Translations under genes and position numbers: made by a program | Notes under the pieces: generated by a model | The model's database searches: none | Told to the model about the DNA's origin: nothing | Seen by the model: the letters and a program-made list of their open reading frames with translations, nothing else | Assembly: GCA_004352715.1 (NCBI GenBank) | Contig: SCFE01000043.1 | Coordinates: 104,246-168,245 of the forward strand | From: Hofstenia miamia | Lineage: Eukaryota > Xenacoelomorpha > Acoela | Direction: 5' to 3' | Length of the DNA: 64,000 nt | In this document: one piece after another, positions 32,957 through 44,979 of the stretch | How the letters are laid out: every line of letters starts with the position of its first letter | How positions within the stretch are numbered: the stretch's first letter is position 1

Positions 32957-35003
32957 TCATCACTAGATTTGTTATTAATGGAATTATTACCTAAGTTTTC
33001 ATTTGTTGGTAATAAACAGTTACTTGAATTATTCCTCATTGGTATTCAAAAAATTTTAAGTTTTTTATTGCAACAGTTGGTACAGTACATCTCAAAGAAA
33101 CAGTGCATTCCAAAATATGGCAAATTAAAAACCCAAAACATATTGAAAACATATTTGTAACAAATTACTGATATAAAAAAGTGTCTTACAAATAGTAATA
33201 AAATTATATATATATATATATATATTGTGCAATATACGTTTTTGAAAGAAATAATCATATGATATGAGGCTGTAATGCTAAAATTATTGTTTTTTTCATT
33301 GGCCAAGACATCAGAAAGTATTTATTTAGCTAATCTGCCTAAATACTATTTTCTATGTCTGATGAATTATGGCTATAACAATTTATACTGAATCTAATCA
33401 CCAACTAAATTGACACGGTATGTTGCTTCATCATCAGTTATACTATTAATTTGGATTTTAAGATATAGTTGCTATTCAAAACAAGAACCCACTAAAATTT
33501 TCTCAAACATTTGTATGCTTAGCATTTCTGGATTTACAAATATAAAACTTCAAAACGGCATTTTGTGATTGAAGACTACCAAAATTGCATTTATCCCATT
33601 AAAAGTGGAATTTATGGCATTTGGTTGCCCTAATTATAAATAAAATGTTGAAAAAACTAACATATAATGAACATAAATTTTTTTCAAAATATTATTGAAA
33701 ATTTAAAATTATTTAATTGCAGTAAGAAAATTTCATGCCCTGGTACGGATAAACAATTCAGGTCTGCAAAACCAGGCTCAATACCTGCTTAAGTATATTA
33801 CTCGACTATTGTAATTTATGTGGGCAATTCAAATAATTCTTTGTAAAATGGTAACATGTATTAAGATGCCATCGCAAAATATAATTTATTTTAAATGATT
33901 CTTAAAAATGAATGACTAAAATTCTACGGTGGTCAAATATAGCCAAAAAGCATCAACCATTTGAATCAAAACAAATTTGNTCATCACTAGATTTGTTATT
34001 AATGGAATTATTACCTAAGTTTTCATTTCTTGGTAATAAACAGTTACTTGAATTATTCCTCATTGGTATTCAAAAAATTTTAAGTTTTTTATTGCAACAG
34101 TTGGTACAGTACATCTCAAAGAAACAGTGCATTCCAAAATATGGCAAATTAAAAACCCAAAACATATTGAAAACATATTTGTAACAAATTACTGATATAA
34201 AAAAGTGTCTTACAAATAGTAATAAAATTATATATATATATATATATATTGTGCAATATACGTTTTTGAAAGAAATAATCATATGATATGAGGCTGTAAT
34301 GCTAAAATTATTGTTTTTTTCATTGGCCAAGACATCAGAAAGTATTTATTTAGCTAATCTGCCTAAATACTATTTTCTATGTCTGATGAATTATGGCTAT
34401 AACAATTTATACTGAATCTAATCACCAACTAAATTGACACGGTATGTTGCTTCATCATCAGTTATACTATTAATTTGGATTTTAAGATATAGTTGCTATT
34501 CAAAACAAGAACCCACTAAAATTTTCTCAAACATTTGTATGCTTAGCATTTCTGGATTTACAAATATAAAACTTCAAAACGGCATTTTGTGATTGAAGAC
34601 TACCAAAATTGCATTTATCCCATTAAAAGTGGAATTTATGGCATTTGGTTGCCCTAATTATAAATAAAATGTTGAAAAAACTAACATATAATGAACATAA
34701 ATTTTGTTCAAAATATTATTGAAAATTTAAAATTATTTAATTGCAGTAAGAAAATTTCATGCCCTGGTACGGATAAACAATTCAGGTCTGCAAAACCAGG
34801 CTCAATACCTGCTTAAGTATATTACTCGACTATTGTAATTTATGTGGGCAATTCAAATAATTCTTTGTAAAATGGTAACATGTATTAAGATGCCATCGCA
34901 AAATATAATTTATTTTAAATGATTCTTAAAAATGAATGACTAAAATTCTACGGTGGTCAAATATAGCCAAAAAGCATCAACCATTTGAATCAAAACAAAT
35001 TTG
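32957..35003. repeat. 1023-bp direct duplication around a single N, probable assembly artefact
   Basis: Bases 32957-33979 and 33981-35003 are both 1023 bp and differ at about two positions (for example TTTGTTGG versus TTTCTTGG near 33003/34027). One N lies between them. Each copy holds a short Leu-rich frame of unknown meaning (32930-33160 in copy 1) and a small (AT)n run (about 33206-33225 and 34230-34249). Equal length, near identity and a single N point to overlapping contig ends that were not merged. Confidence 0.88.
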
Positions 35004-36701
35004 CCAAAATAGTATTTATCGAAAAATGCAATAAATACTTCAATTAAGGTGCTCGAAAAGCTGTTGAAGTTGAAACCTATTAAAAATTATATGCACTAAA
35101 TTGTGGCTTTTGGCTACTAAAGAAGCAGAAGTTTGGTTTTATATAAAATTTTGTTTTACATTACATGGATTTTTAATTTATGATTAGTTCTTTTCGCTTT
35201 CATATTTGAGTAAAGTTGTTCAATACAAAATAATGCATTTGTTTTCATATTATTATTCCCATTTATTTGAATAAATGTATGTATATGCGAAAGGACTATG
35301 TTAAATCAGGTCATTAAGCTCCAATTCATTGCTGCTTTAAGCCATACTAACAAAATGTATTAAGAAAATCCACCAACGAATGCAAATGAACGAGTTCTCC
35401 CTCATACTTTTGTGGAAATGTCTAACAGAGTGAATGAAATATTTCTGTGGAATAATTTGTCCCACTGAAAATAAATCCATAGGCTGCGGTTGTCTTTTCC
35501 AATTTCGCCATTCCCAATAAAATATTCCTTTCGCTGATGCGAAAAGAGCACCTGGTAAAACAGTGTCTAAAAACGATATTCCACTGGTACATTCTATTCA
35601 AAATAAATTAAAAACAAGGTAAGCTTAGTTCTATTATTTATTCCTCTAAACACTTCTCCATTTTTTACTACAAATATTTTCCATCTGTGTCAATTCCTGT
35701 TTTAATTTCGATTTTCGCCTAATAGGCGAATCTGTATTCTCAATTCCTGTGATTTTTGCATTAATATCTAATTTCATACAGCTATTGGAGAGAAGCGATA
35801 AAACTGATAAAAACAACTGTCACTTTGTCAAGTAGCATATACGCCAAAATGCATAACTGTGTAATTTTTAAAAACATTTCTAATCAAAAATGTTGATAAA
35901 AGTCTATCCTAATTTTCATTTAATCACAACTATTCATAAAATGTCACATATTTTTTCAAAAGGACGAAATTCATCATAGTCTACTTGAATAATAATGTCA
36001 TAAAACCAGAAAAGATTTTTTTCCTAGCTGCAACTACCAAAGTCTAGTTTGCTCTGAAATGCGTGTTTGTCAGTATTTGATAAAAATGGAATTTTATTCT
36101 CAGATACAAAACAACAATTTCAAGAAGGTGAATCGATAAAACCCTATAAATAAAAATACGTCGGTAAATTAACAGTTCACGCAAGTTATCAATGTTTTAT
36201 AACATGATGTAAGCTGAGCTAGTAGGGATGATTTATATTGTCACAATTTTTGCACAAATTGTATTATCCAGACAAAATAACTAAAAAACATGTATTTGAA
36301 ATACAATGTAAACATAACACTGAACTATGATATTAAGAAGTATAAACCTTTTTAATGATTTAAATAGGTATTGTAACAATTTTTTAAAAAGTTACATGGA
36401 CGTCCTACGTATATTTAAGGATCCTGGAAGCTCGTGGAGACAACTTTATGTGTAATTTCGAAATATCCTACGTTGATTGGAATAAAAAAATTGTTGATGT
36501 CAATCCCAGAATTGAAAAATAATTTTGGGATCATGATCCCTTCGACAGACTAGTAATTAACAGGCTGTTTAGTCATTTTTGCTAAGATATTTTCAGTTGT
36601 CCATTAATACAATAGTATGTGTTTTTCTTTCTTTTAATACTAGCAACAATCTATTATAATTATCAAATTCATATTTTAAAATTTGATGACGCAACTATTT
36701 T

Positions 36702-36705
<4 letters not shown>
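35004..36705. other. Non-coding stretch, nothing recognised
   Basis: AT-rich, with no supported gene or transposon motif. Confidence 0.45.

Positions 36706-36732
<27 letters not shown>
36706..36732. repeat. (AT)n microsatellite
   Basis: Twenty-seven bases of TA repeat. Confidence 0.95.
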
Positions 36733-36736
<4 letters not shown>

Positions 36737-38077
36737 GCGTATGGATTCATGTGGACAAAGTAAAATATAGCTTAGGGAATTAACACCGATTTTATCTATT
36801 GGAACTTTAAAAAATTTTAATCCCATATCGGGCTTGTATTGCACATGTAATAGCTTAACAGGTATTAAATATACTATCTTTTTAATATTTGTATTTTATT
36901 TATAGACAGATTATGCAATTGTTGTTTGCTTTCGAAATGGGACAGATTAAGCAAAAATCTTCTTTGCATTTTTTTTACAACCATAAACAATTTTGAGTTA
37001 TTGCAGCATATTTTCTTAAGAAATATAATCTACTTAAGCCTTTTCAAAAAATTCCAATCGATAGAAAATTTTAGATTTCCTGTTTTACAGACCTGTTAGT
37101 TGATAGCGTTTTTCAAACTTGCCCAGTGTTATGACAAAATGATATTTTATAAAGGGTTTCATTGCAATTTTAATAAATTAGTTTCATTTACATTTACTGT
37201 CTAATTGAATAAATACTGATTTATGCTGGAGTGTTTTAAATTATTTAGCTAACCCTGAGGTTCAAAATTATCAGGATTCTCCAATTATAGACTTAAAGAC
37301 CTTCTCGACACCCCACTTATTCAATATCAACTTATGATTTTTCCTTTGCAAAATTCGACAAGATATCACCGAAACCTTCAACCGTTTGTCTTGAGTTAGA
37401 CAACCTTCTGACAAATTTTAATTTTGTCATACAAAATTTCTTATCTACTTACTTTAAAATAAACTTAGACTTACGCAGGACATCATAAAATAAATAGCTA
37501 CATGACGCAAAGGCCTTCAGTGTTTCATGTCTGAAAGAATCGTCTTGATTTTTATTTCAGCTGTAACAGTCTGTTTTAATTAAGGTCCCATAAAGTTCTT
37601 TCATAATTTCTTTATAAGAATGTGTGCCCTTAGGCAGAATGTGTTAATGATAACTATCGTGACAATTTTAGTTGAATTGTAGATATTAAGACTTTAATAA
37701 TGAATTTGTATTTGATTTTTACGGTAACACAGGCCATGATATGTAAAGGATTAGAGTTGGATTGGATTTAATCAATCTGTATCTTTGCATTATTCATCCT
37801 ACACAAAATCTGTTCAAATGTTTTTTACTCTATTGTACTAAGGCAAACACTAAAATATTGCAATTATTCAAATATACCTTTTCACAAATCTGTATGCAAT
37901 GGGACAATACCCCAGGTTTGAGCAAAGTCACAAACAAACTTCTCCGTAAAGCAAATAATCATGACAAAATCATTTTAGTGCTTTTTTGAATAGTTCGTAA
38001 CATTCAAAGGCAAAGGCCTAAATGAAATTTTACCAAGGCAGAAATCAAAATTCACAGCTAGGCTTTTGTTGTTGTGG
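36733..38077. other. Non-coding stretch
   Basis: The frame 37762-37989 (+) has no domain. Nothing else seen. Confidence 0.45.
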
Positions 38078-38389
38078 GGTAAAACCAAGGGTGGACATGG
38101 GCTGGGCAAAACCGCACCCGCCCGGTTATGGGTGCTGGTTAGGTATACATAAAAAAATATGCGGGTAGTATTGCGGTTAGAAAATTCAGTCCTAACAAAA
38201 AAGCACTAAGTAATTCGAGTGCAAAGTAACACCTTACGGAGACTACACTACGTGTTAATGTGATTTTCACACTTTGCACCGCGCGCGCACCTCAGCGGAT
38301 GTATTAATCCAATTAACAGGTAACACCTTATAGAAACTACGTACAAATACCCCGTAAATAATTATGATTTTCATTTAAATTTGTAGCGG

Positions 38390-40271
38390 CATCAACTCTA
38401 ATAAAACGTATTGAAATGGACAAGTCGACTGTAGAAAATCATTTGAAATCGGGGAGGCTTCCATTGTCACCAGCCACCAATAAAGGCGGACTTTGGAAAT
38501 CATTTGCAGTGCCAAAAATGGAAATGATATTCTCACATAATTCGCTGTCTGCAAGCACTGCTTTTGCACACTGAAATAATGATGGTCGACATATCGGAAC
38601 GTCAAATCTATTAGCCCATCTTGCCAAGTGCACAAAGCAGGCGAAAACGTCTAATCAATCAAGCTTATGCTTTGGTTCTAAAGATTCCGGTGGCACACTA
38701 TGCGGCTCTGACAATTCGGAACTCAAGAAAATTCTTGTGGATCATGTTGTTAATGGAATGAACTCGTTTCTCTCTGTTTAACAAGACGCGTTACAAGATC
38801 TTGCGTAGTTTGAGGCGTAGTTAGTCAAAAGAAACCCGGCCTAAAGTTTGCGGATAACTGGATTGGCTGAAGGACTGTTGCTTGTACTGTCACGGATAAA
38901 TACAGCTTGATGGAGGGTAAAATCAGGGAAGAAATTTCATATGCTCTTACATCCGGAACATTATCACTGACAACGGAGTTATGGACAGCTAGTGTTATCA
39001 AACGCAGCTATCTAGATGTTTCTGTCGTCTACCCTAAAACCGTTTAAGACTTTGAACTTTCAAGACTTGCACTTGCCTGTCGGGTGTTTCCGGATGTTTC
39101 ACATTAAGGTGACAATATCCGAAAGGAAATACACCATATTATGGCCAATTATGGAATTCCACATAATACGCCTATTACAATTAATTGATTCTGGATAAAA
39201 AGTATTGTTACATTAGAAAATGATGCCAATTACATGTATATAAGTTTCTGCCATCACTTCCACGCATGTTTTACAAACGCATTCTCTCCCAGTGATGAAG
39301 TAGAGAAAGATCTGAAGGAGCTTTTGAAAGATGCGCAGAATCTGCAAACGCACATTTCATATTCATCTGGAATAAATCATCGGTTGCCCATTTCAATCAA
39401 GAGCGCTTATAAGACACGTGGCTGGGAAGACTTTATTCAGCTGTTTTGTGCATTTCATCGTAGCCATGAAGTATTGCACGAGGTTTTATCTGAGCTCAAA
39501 ATGATCTACAAACTTCCGCGCAATCGTGTTCTGAATTCTGGAGGTGGTGGAGCGGATTCTACTTTTTATAGAGATTTTTAGGCAAATCGAAATATCAACT
39601 ATCCCACAATTCAAATGGTGATTGTCGCATATTACCAAATGGAGCTTTGTTGCAAAGGGGTCGAATCTGAATCACATCCAGAAATTTACACATTAGCCTC
39701 CAATCTGCTAAACGCCATTGAGAGTAAATATTGAAGGTCTACAGCAGGGCTCCATCTCATCGCGTCGTTTAAGCACCCAAACCTCCAATCACTACTATCC
39801 ATAATTGCAAATTCACCGTCCACTACAACGTCATTCTTTCCTCAAGTAAAGCTGGATATCATTGCAGGATTAGACGTTCTATCTATTGCAGGGCTATTGT
39901 AAGAGGACTCCAACGTTGTTGAAGTGTCAGTACCACCAGCAAAGAAACCTCACGCGTCATTATTTGACCACATGTTTGAAGTTTGCGCTGTTTCTGAGGA
40001 ATCCGAAATGACGGTTAATGAAGAAATTCGCGCTTATCAAAATCAAACTATTAGTACCATGGACATTAACCCACTGGTATTCTGGTATCAGAACAAGAAC
40101 ACTTTCCCCATTTTGAACGGTATTGCTCGAACAGTTTTCGTTCTTCTGCCGAAAGTGAACGTCACTCTTTCGCGTGCGGGAAATGTAGTAAATGACAAAC
40201 GCGGTAGCCTTTCGCCTTCAACAGTGGAGATGTTGGTACTACTCAAACTGAATAAAAACTTGTTTACTTAG
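38390..40271 (+). pseudogene. hAT (Ac/ZBED-like) transposase, multiply broken
   Basis: From a possible start at 38416 the frame gives a BED-like zinc finger half ending GTSNLLAHLAKCTKQ, where the C and the His before it match the closing ligands of BED fingers. The first ligand pair is in a damaged section with a stop at 38577. Mid-protein pieces such as TRGWEDFIQLFCAFHRSHEVL (39415-39478) and the segment near 39600 follow in other frames. The last frame, 39924-40271, contains INPLVFWYQNKNTFPILNG, then SRAGNVVNDKRGSLSPSTVEML, the hAT C-terminal dimerisation region (D/N-PLxYW...FPxLxxxAR...SxxGxxxxxxRxxLxPxxxxxL). At least six stops or shifts are present. Dimerisation and DNA cleavage are family knowledge; this copy cannot do either. 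Confidence 0.85.
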
Positions 40272-41574
40272 TATAGTGATATTCTTCACAATATAGTTTT
40301 TTTTCGTTGTTGTTTTGATCAACATATTGTTTTGCTCATGTTCATCCGAAATTGGACATTAAGCTTAAAAATATTACATTCTGCAAATTATGCTACCACC
40401 AAAACATAAACAAATGTTTTCAAACTTACAAATGAAAATAAATAAAATATATTATCCGAGTAAAATGGCAATCATGGTACGTACATGTAAAGTAAAGTTG
40501 TAAGGGCAATGTATACATACCTATTAAAAATATATAGTGCGATCAAGTGGTGTATGTACATTAAATATTGCCGAATTCGACATTTTTGAACTATTCAATT
40601 AGATCAGTATAATATAGTCAATAATGGAATACTACGGGTATGAGTCAGCTGCAGTTTAGTATTTCAAACAATTTGCGGGTGCGTGTTGGACGCGAGCACA
40701 ANAACGTCATTCTTTCCTCAAGTAAAGCTGGATATCATTGCAGGATTAGACGTTCTATCTATTGCAGGGCTATTGTAAGAGGACTCCAACGTTGTTGAAG
40801 TGTCAGTACCACCAGCAAAGAAACCTCACGCGTCATTATTTGACCACATGTTTGAAGTTTGCGCTGTTTCTGAGGAATCCGAAATGACGGTTAATGAAGA
40901 AATTCGCGCTTATCAAAATCAAACTATTAGTACCATGGACATTAACCCACTGGTATTCTGGTATCAGAACAAGAACACTTTCCCCATTTTGAACGGTATT
41001 GCTCGAACAGTTTTCGTTCTTCTGCCGAAAGTGAACGTCACTCTTTCGCGTGCGGGAAATGTAGTAAATGACAAACGCGGTAGCCTTTCGCCTTCAACAG
41101 TGGAGATGTTGGTACTACTCAAACTGAATAAAAACTTGTTTACTTAGTATAGTGATATTCTTCACAATATAGTTTTTCGTTGTTGTTTTGATCAACATAT
41201 TGTTTTGCTCATGTTCATCCGAAATTGGACATTAAGCTTAAAAATATTACATTCTGCAAATTATACTACCACCAAAACATAAACAAATGTTTTCAAACTT
41301 ACAAATGAAAATAAATAAAATATATTATCCGAGTAAAATGGCAATCATGGTACGTACATGTAAAGTAAAGTTGTAAGGGCAATGTGTACATACCTATTAA
41401 AAATATATAGTGCGATCAAGTGGTGTATGTACATTAAATATTGCCGAATTCGACATTTTTGAACTATTCAATTAGATCAGTATAATATAGTCAATAATGG
41501 AATACTACGGGTATGAGTCAGCTGCAGTTTAGTATTTCAAACAATTTGCGGGTGCGTGTTGGACGCGAGCACAA
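39827..41574. repeat. 875-bp direct duplication inside the hAT element around a single N, probable artefact
   Basis: 39827-40701 (875 bp) and 40703-41574 (872 bp) match except for a 3-bp T-run difference and a few substitutions, with one N between them. The hAT C-terminal frame therefore appears twice (39924-40271 and 40800-41147). Since copy 2 alone continues into the true right TIR, unmerged contig overlap is the best explanation. Confidence 0.87.
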
Positions 41575-41650
41575 ACGCTGTGGGTGTGGTTTGGGTTGGG
41601 GAGGGGGGGGGTGGGAGAAATGCGTACCCATGTCCACCCTTAGGTAAAAC

Positions 41651-42439
41651 TGGTCTTATTCTTAGATGAACCTAATAAAATTTTAAGAAATACATATCTA
41701 ATTAAAACAATATCTTTTATTACTCGAATTTTGAAAGCAGAACCATTAAAGTGATAATGGAGTGGTTTTTGAAAACTGAATATAAGTTTTCGTTGGTTTC
41801 ATGTTATATGTATGTTCTCATGGCTCTATGTCAATTTTCCAAAGGAAGGATAGCAATTAAGTTACACAACTTCGATTTGTTTTTATTAAACAACACACAT
41901 TTATTGCTCAGAAAACAAAAGTAGTATTGAATGTTACAGATCGCCAATGATTTCTTAGTAAATATTTTTACGGATCTTTGATATCTGTATCGTTAATGCA
42001 GGCCATCTGCGTCGACACAAAAATCATTAGGCCTTGGTCGACCACATATTGAGCAATAAAAGGTGCAAAAGGGATCGGCTGCAAGACTAGGTTCATATGA
42101 TACAATTTCTCAAATGCAGTGAAGCATATAGCTGAGTGGAGGTTCTTTAATAGCAACTGATATTTTCTTATCTTGAATATTAAAACTATGATGGTTGGTG
42201 CTGTCGTTATCAAAGCATTGCATGTTTTACATGTTAGTTTCCATATAGATTCATATCCTTATACTCAAATGAAAACAAAATTCTATCAAAAAAGGAAAAT
42301 TTTTTTCTAAATTCGTAAGCAATGATAAATTATTCTTTGCACAAGACTACTTTTTACATTTTCCAGAGTTTTATTATCATTATCAGTTTCTTAGAAAACA
42401 GAAAACAGCGTGTATTAATGAATAAAATGACACAATACT
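41651..42439. other. Non-coding stretch
   Basis: The frame 41968-42213 (-) has no domain. Nothing recognised. Confidence 0.45.
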
Positions 42440-42662
42440 AGCTACAGTACTAGAGCCAATTTTATTTGCATTTGCAATATATCTAAATGACATTATGAAA
42501 CATGTGAAATATAGTGGCATATATCAATTTGCTGACGATACTTGCCTCATAAATGCTGATAGTGATGCATTTAAGACCACGAAAAATTTACAGTGATGCT
42601 GAAAAACTTTCTAGCAATTTCACATCCAATCAATTAAAAATCAATAACGAAAAAACGCAATA

Positions 42663-43450
42663 AAATTATATCCCCCCCCCCCAGTACTGTAAAATATATC
42701 ACAAACAAGTTCGAAATAATTGTTAACAGCGTCCAGATANGATTAAATATACAATGCAAATAAAATTTACCGGCCAAAACTGGCCGAATACAGGATGGAG
42801 GGTATTAGCTGTTGCAGGCCAACTACCAGTTCCAACTCTCCTTGTATTACAAGAGTAAATAATTAAATGAAATGAGATCTATATCTTGAGAGGAAAGAAA
42901 GACTTAAAATATGATTTATGTTTATTCAAGGTTTTCATTCAGAGGTTCTAATATCTTTGTTTCCTCTCAAGATACAGATCTGGTTACAAATTGACTATTT
43001 GCTCGCCATATCTTACATAATTTCCCAGAGTGTGGACGAAGTCATTTCATGTGACGCATGAATTCAGAAATTCATGTGCCCACTGGCTATTTTAATCTTA
43101 ACCTCAACCATGGATTATTCCTTCCCACTCCGATTTTTATGTAATCATATTGCTCACATATTATACATAAGCCGTCAAATGATTTGACACATTGAATTCA
43201 ACCTTTCATCTTATTCAATTAATGATCATACACTAAATATCAGACATGATAAATTTCGACCCAGGTGCTAAATTTTTCAGGCCCAGCCCCATTTCCAACT
43301 CTGGCTAACACACATATGTGCTCCGTGGTTCAGTAGGTAAACGGAATTAAAAAAAGGCTTTTGCCATGTTAACAAATTATATCCCCCCCCCCCAGTACTG
43401 TAAAATATATCACAAACAAGTTCGAAATAATTGTTAACAGCGTCCAGATA
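42663..43450. repeat. 77-bp repeated segment (C-run) flanking an N and 633 unrelated bases
   Basis: Bases 42663-42739 and 43374-43450 are the same sequence (AAATTATATCCCC... to GCGTCCAGATA). Unlike the other N joins here, copy 2 does not follow the N directly; 633 bases (42741-43373) unrelated to the RT lie between. Either the second contig is chimeric or one haplotype carries an insertion at this point. Confidence 0.75.
42875..42981. repeat. 107-bp inverted-repeat hairpin
   Basis: The arms 42875-42902 (AGATCTATATCTTGAGAGG...) and 42954-42981 are inverse copies over 28 bp with two mismatches, with a 51-base loop. It could be a small MITE or an internal hairpin of the 633-bp segment. The ends AGATCT are self-palindromic, so a target duplication cannot be told apart. 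Confidence 0.7.
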
Positions 43451-43781
43451 AAACAAAGTGATCCTGTTACATATTTAGATACTTTTACCATCTCGAAAAT
43501 TTCAGTCCAGACTATCACGTTCAATTATCACAATTTCATTATTGTTCATTGTTATTCATTAATCCTTAGTTCAAAAAGCCACTATTTATTATCAAAAACT
43601 TTTGATTGGTCATTAAAAACATTAAATTTTGCACGTAAGCATGATCATGTTACTGAATAGAGACGAATGTATAATATATTGTCCCTGCGATATCAAATAC
43701 AATTTCATGAAGTAGTAATTTTGTTTAAGTATAAATATAACCGACAATCAATTTCTTTTCTGATAATTAAAGTCGAAAACT

Positions 43782-43783
<2 letters not shown>

Positions 43784-43822
<39 letters not shown>
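43784..43822. repeat. (AT)n microsatellite
   Basis: Thirty-nine bases of TA repeat at the 3' side of the CR1-like relic. Confidence 0.95.
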
Positions 43823-43826
<4 letters not shown>

Positions 43827-44026
43827 GTTATTTGAATGTGACAACAGTCTTAAAAATCTATTTCGATGTGTTACCATCATCGTCGGTTTACAAAATGTGC
43901 GATAAATAAATTTATAATCAACAACACTAAATATAAATGATCTTATTACATACACTTACTAGAGAATAAATTTAAAGTCATTATGCTTTGTTGTCGATTT
44001 AATAATTTACCCTTTGTTGTTTCTTT

Positions 44027-44979
44027 TATATATATATATATATATATTGCCTCTGCTATTTATTCCCAGATGCCGCTCAGTTTCACAGATATATGATTTA
44101 TCGCAATCATCACATGTGTTTTTGTAGACTGGGGATGAAACTAATTTTTTTGGGATATTGTCTTTGTTACGAAACATATCTTTTGTTTTAAACGATGTAA
44201 AAATCGGGGTGATCTTAGTAATTTTTAGCTTTGTATTCAGTATTCTCACTCTTTTTTGAATTTCTCAACTTGGTTACTTAGATATGGTATTTTCAAATAT
44301 ACTTCAATTTTAGTTTCTTTGTTTTTATTTTTCATATCTTGATGGTTTTCTTTGCTGTAATCATTTTCAAAAAGATGATCTGAATATTTTCTTAAAATGT
44401 TATGAGAATATCAATTTCGTTCTAAGATGGTAAAAATTTGATTAAAGGCATTAACTGCATGTTCATATGTCGAACAGATTATATATGCTCGACAAATAAT
44501 GCCTTAATTCTATTCAATTCATGCGATATATTGCAAGTGGAACTATATGAGATATATAATACTGAGTTGATTTCTTTTATATGCCAGCTTGTTTCATATG
44601 AAGTGTTAAAGTTATGAACACAAACATCTAAAAATATTAATATTAATTTGTATTTCTTTTGATCTTCCTTTGTGAATTGGATTTCAGAAATTTGGTTATT
44701 AAATTAAGATATTCTAATCAATCATATGCATGGCAAATGCAGCCATGGTAGGTCATAATGCAGAAAACATTGCCCTTCCGTCAACTTATTAAAAATAAAG
44801 TGTATGTTGAGACAACACATATTTAACAGTTTCACCAAAACTTCATGACTGATTATAATTTCATCTTTAGGAATAAGCTTGACAATATGGTCTATTGTCT
44901 TTTTTGCAGGGATATATTAAAAAGGGATTTTACATCGTAACTTACAAGATATTAATTAGACAGATATATATATATATAA
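44027..44979 (-). mobile_element. Penelope-like element relic bounded by (AT)n on both sides
   Basis: Minus strand. Near 44950-44800 the reading is a broken KxPF..P-KKTIDHIVKLIPKDEII followed by LVKLLNMCCLNIHFIFN, aligning with DVKSLFTSIPISKTIDHIVSL and LLHLASSNIIFSF of the 30.6-kb copy. Near 44249-44050 it reads KITKITPIFTSFKTKDMFRNKDNIPKKLVSSPVYK, then CDDCDKSYICETERHL, the linker C-x-x-C and a damaged GIY-YIG start in which the Gly of YIGET is Cys. An AT run lies at each end (44027-44047 and 44964-44979). Many stops. The 5' limit is within about 20 codons of that of the 30.6-kb copy. Confidence 0.78.

Larger units (their letters stand above)
38078..41650 (+). mobile_element. hAT transposon with terminal inverted repeats and 8-bp target duplication
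   Basis: The element 38086-41642 starts CAAGGGTGGACATGGG and ends in the inverse of TAAGGGTGGACATGGG, so 15 of the terminal 16 bases pair. The 8 bases GGTAAAAC flank both ends exactly (38078-38085 and 41643-41650), the target size of hAT elements. Subterminal DNA is GC-rich (CCGCACCCGCCCGG near 38111-38124; G runs near 41601-41613). Inside, on the plus strand, are hAT transposase remnants. The apparent length of 3557 bp includes an 876-bp assembly duplication, so the true length is near 2681 bp. The ends and target duplication are intact, while the gene is broken. Confidence 0.92.
42440..43783 (+). mobile_element. CR1/L2-like RT relic, split by foreign 633 bp at an N join
   Basis: From 42443 the frame reads VLEPILFAFAIYLNDIMKHV and YQFADDTCLI (catalytic ADD), then SNFTSNQLKINNEKTQ, matching the 17.8-kb copy (GPILFAIFVNDIIKHV, YQYADDTCLI, SNQLKLKIEKTQ). 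After the interruption, from about 43570, LLSKTFDWSLKTLNFARKHDHV corresponds to LLSKTFNWCIKTLNFAQKHD of that copy. Stops and shifts are many. The two halves belong to one old copy. The break coincides with the N at 42740 and a repeated 77-bp segment. Confidence 0.78.

Noticed and set aside
32930-34330. Leu-rich frame and its opposite-strand partner appearing twice
   Set aside because: Repeated only because of the artefactual 1023-bp duplication. No family match and an AT-repeat run in one frame.
40800-41147. Second hAT C-terminal frame as a separate gene
   Set aside because: Same sequence as 39924-40271, placed again by the N join at 40702.
43322-43340. tRNA-like word GTGGTTCAGTAGGTAAAC, a good box A
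   Set aside because: No box B (GGTTCRANNCC) at the right distance and no cloverleaf; at best a tRNA or SINE fragment.
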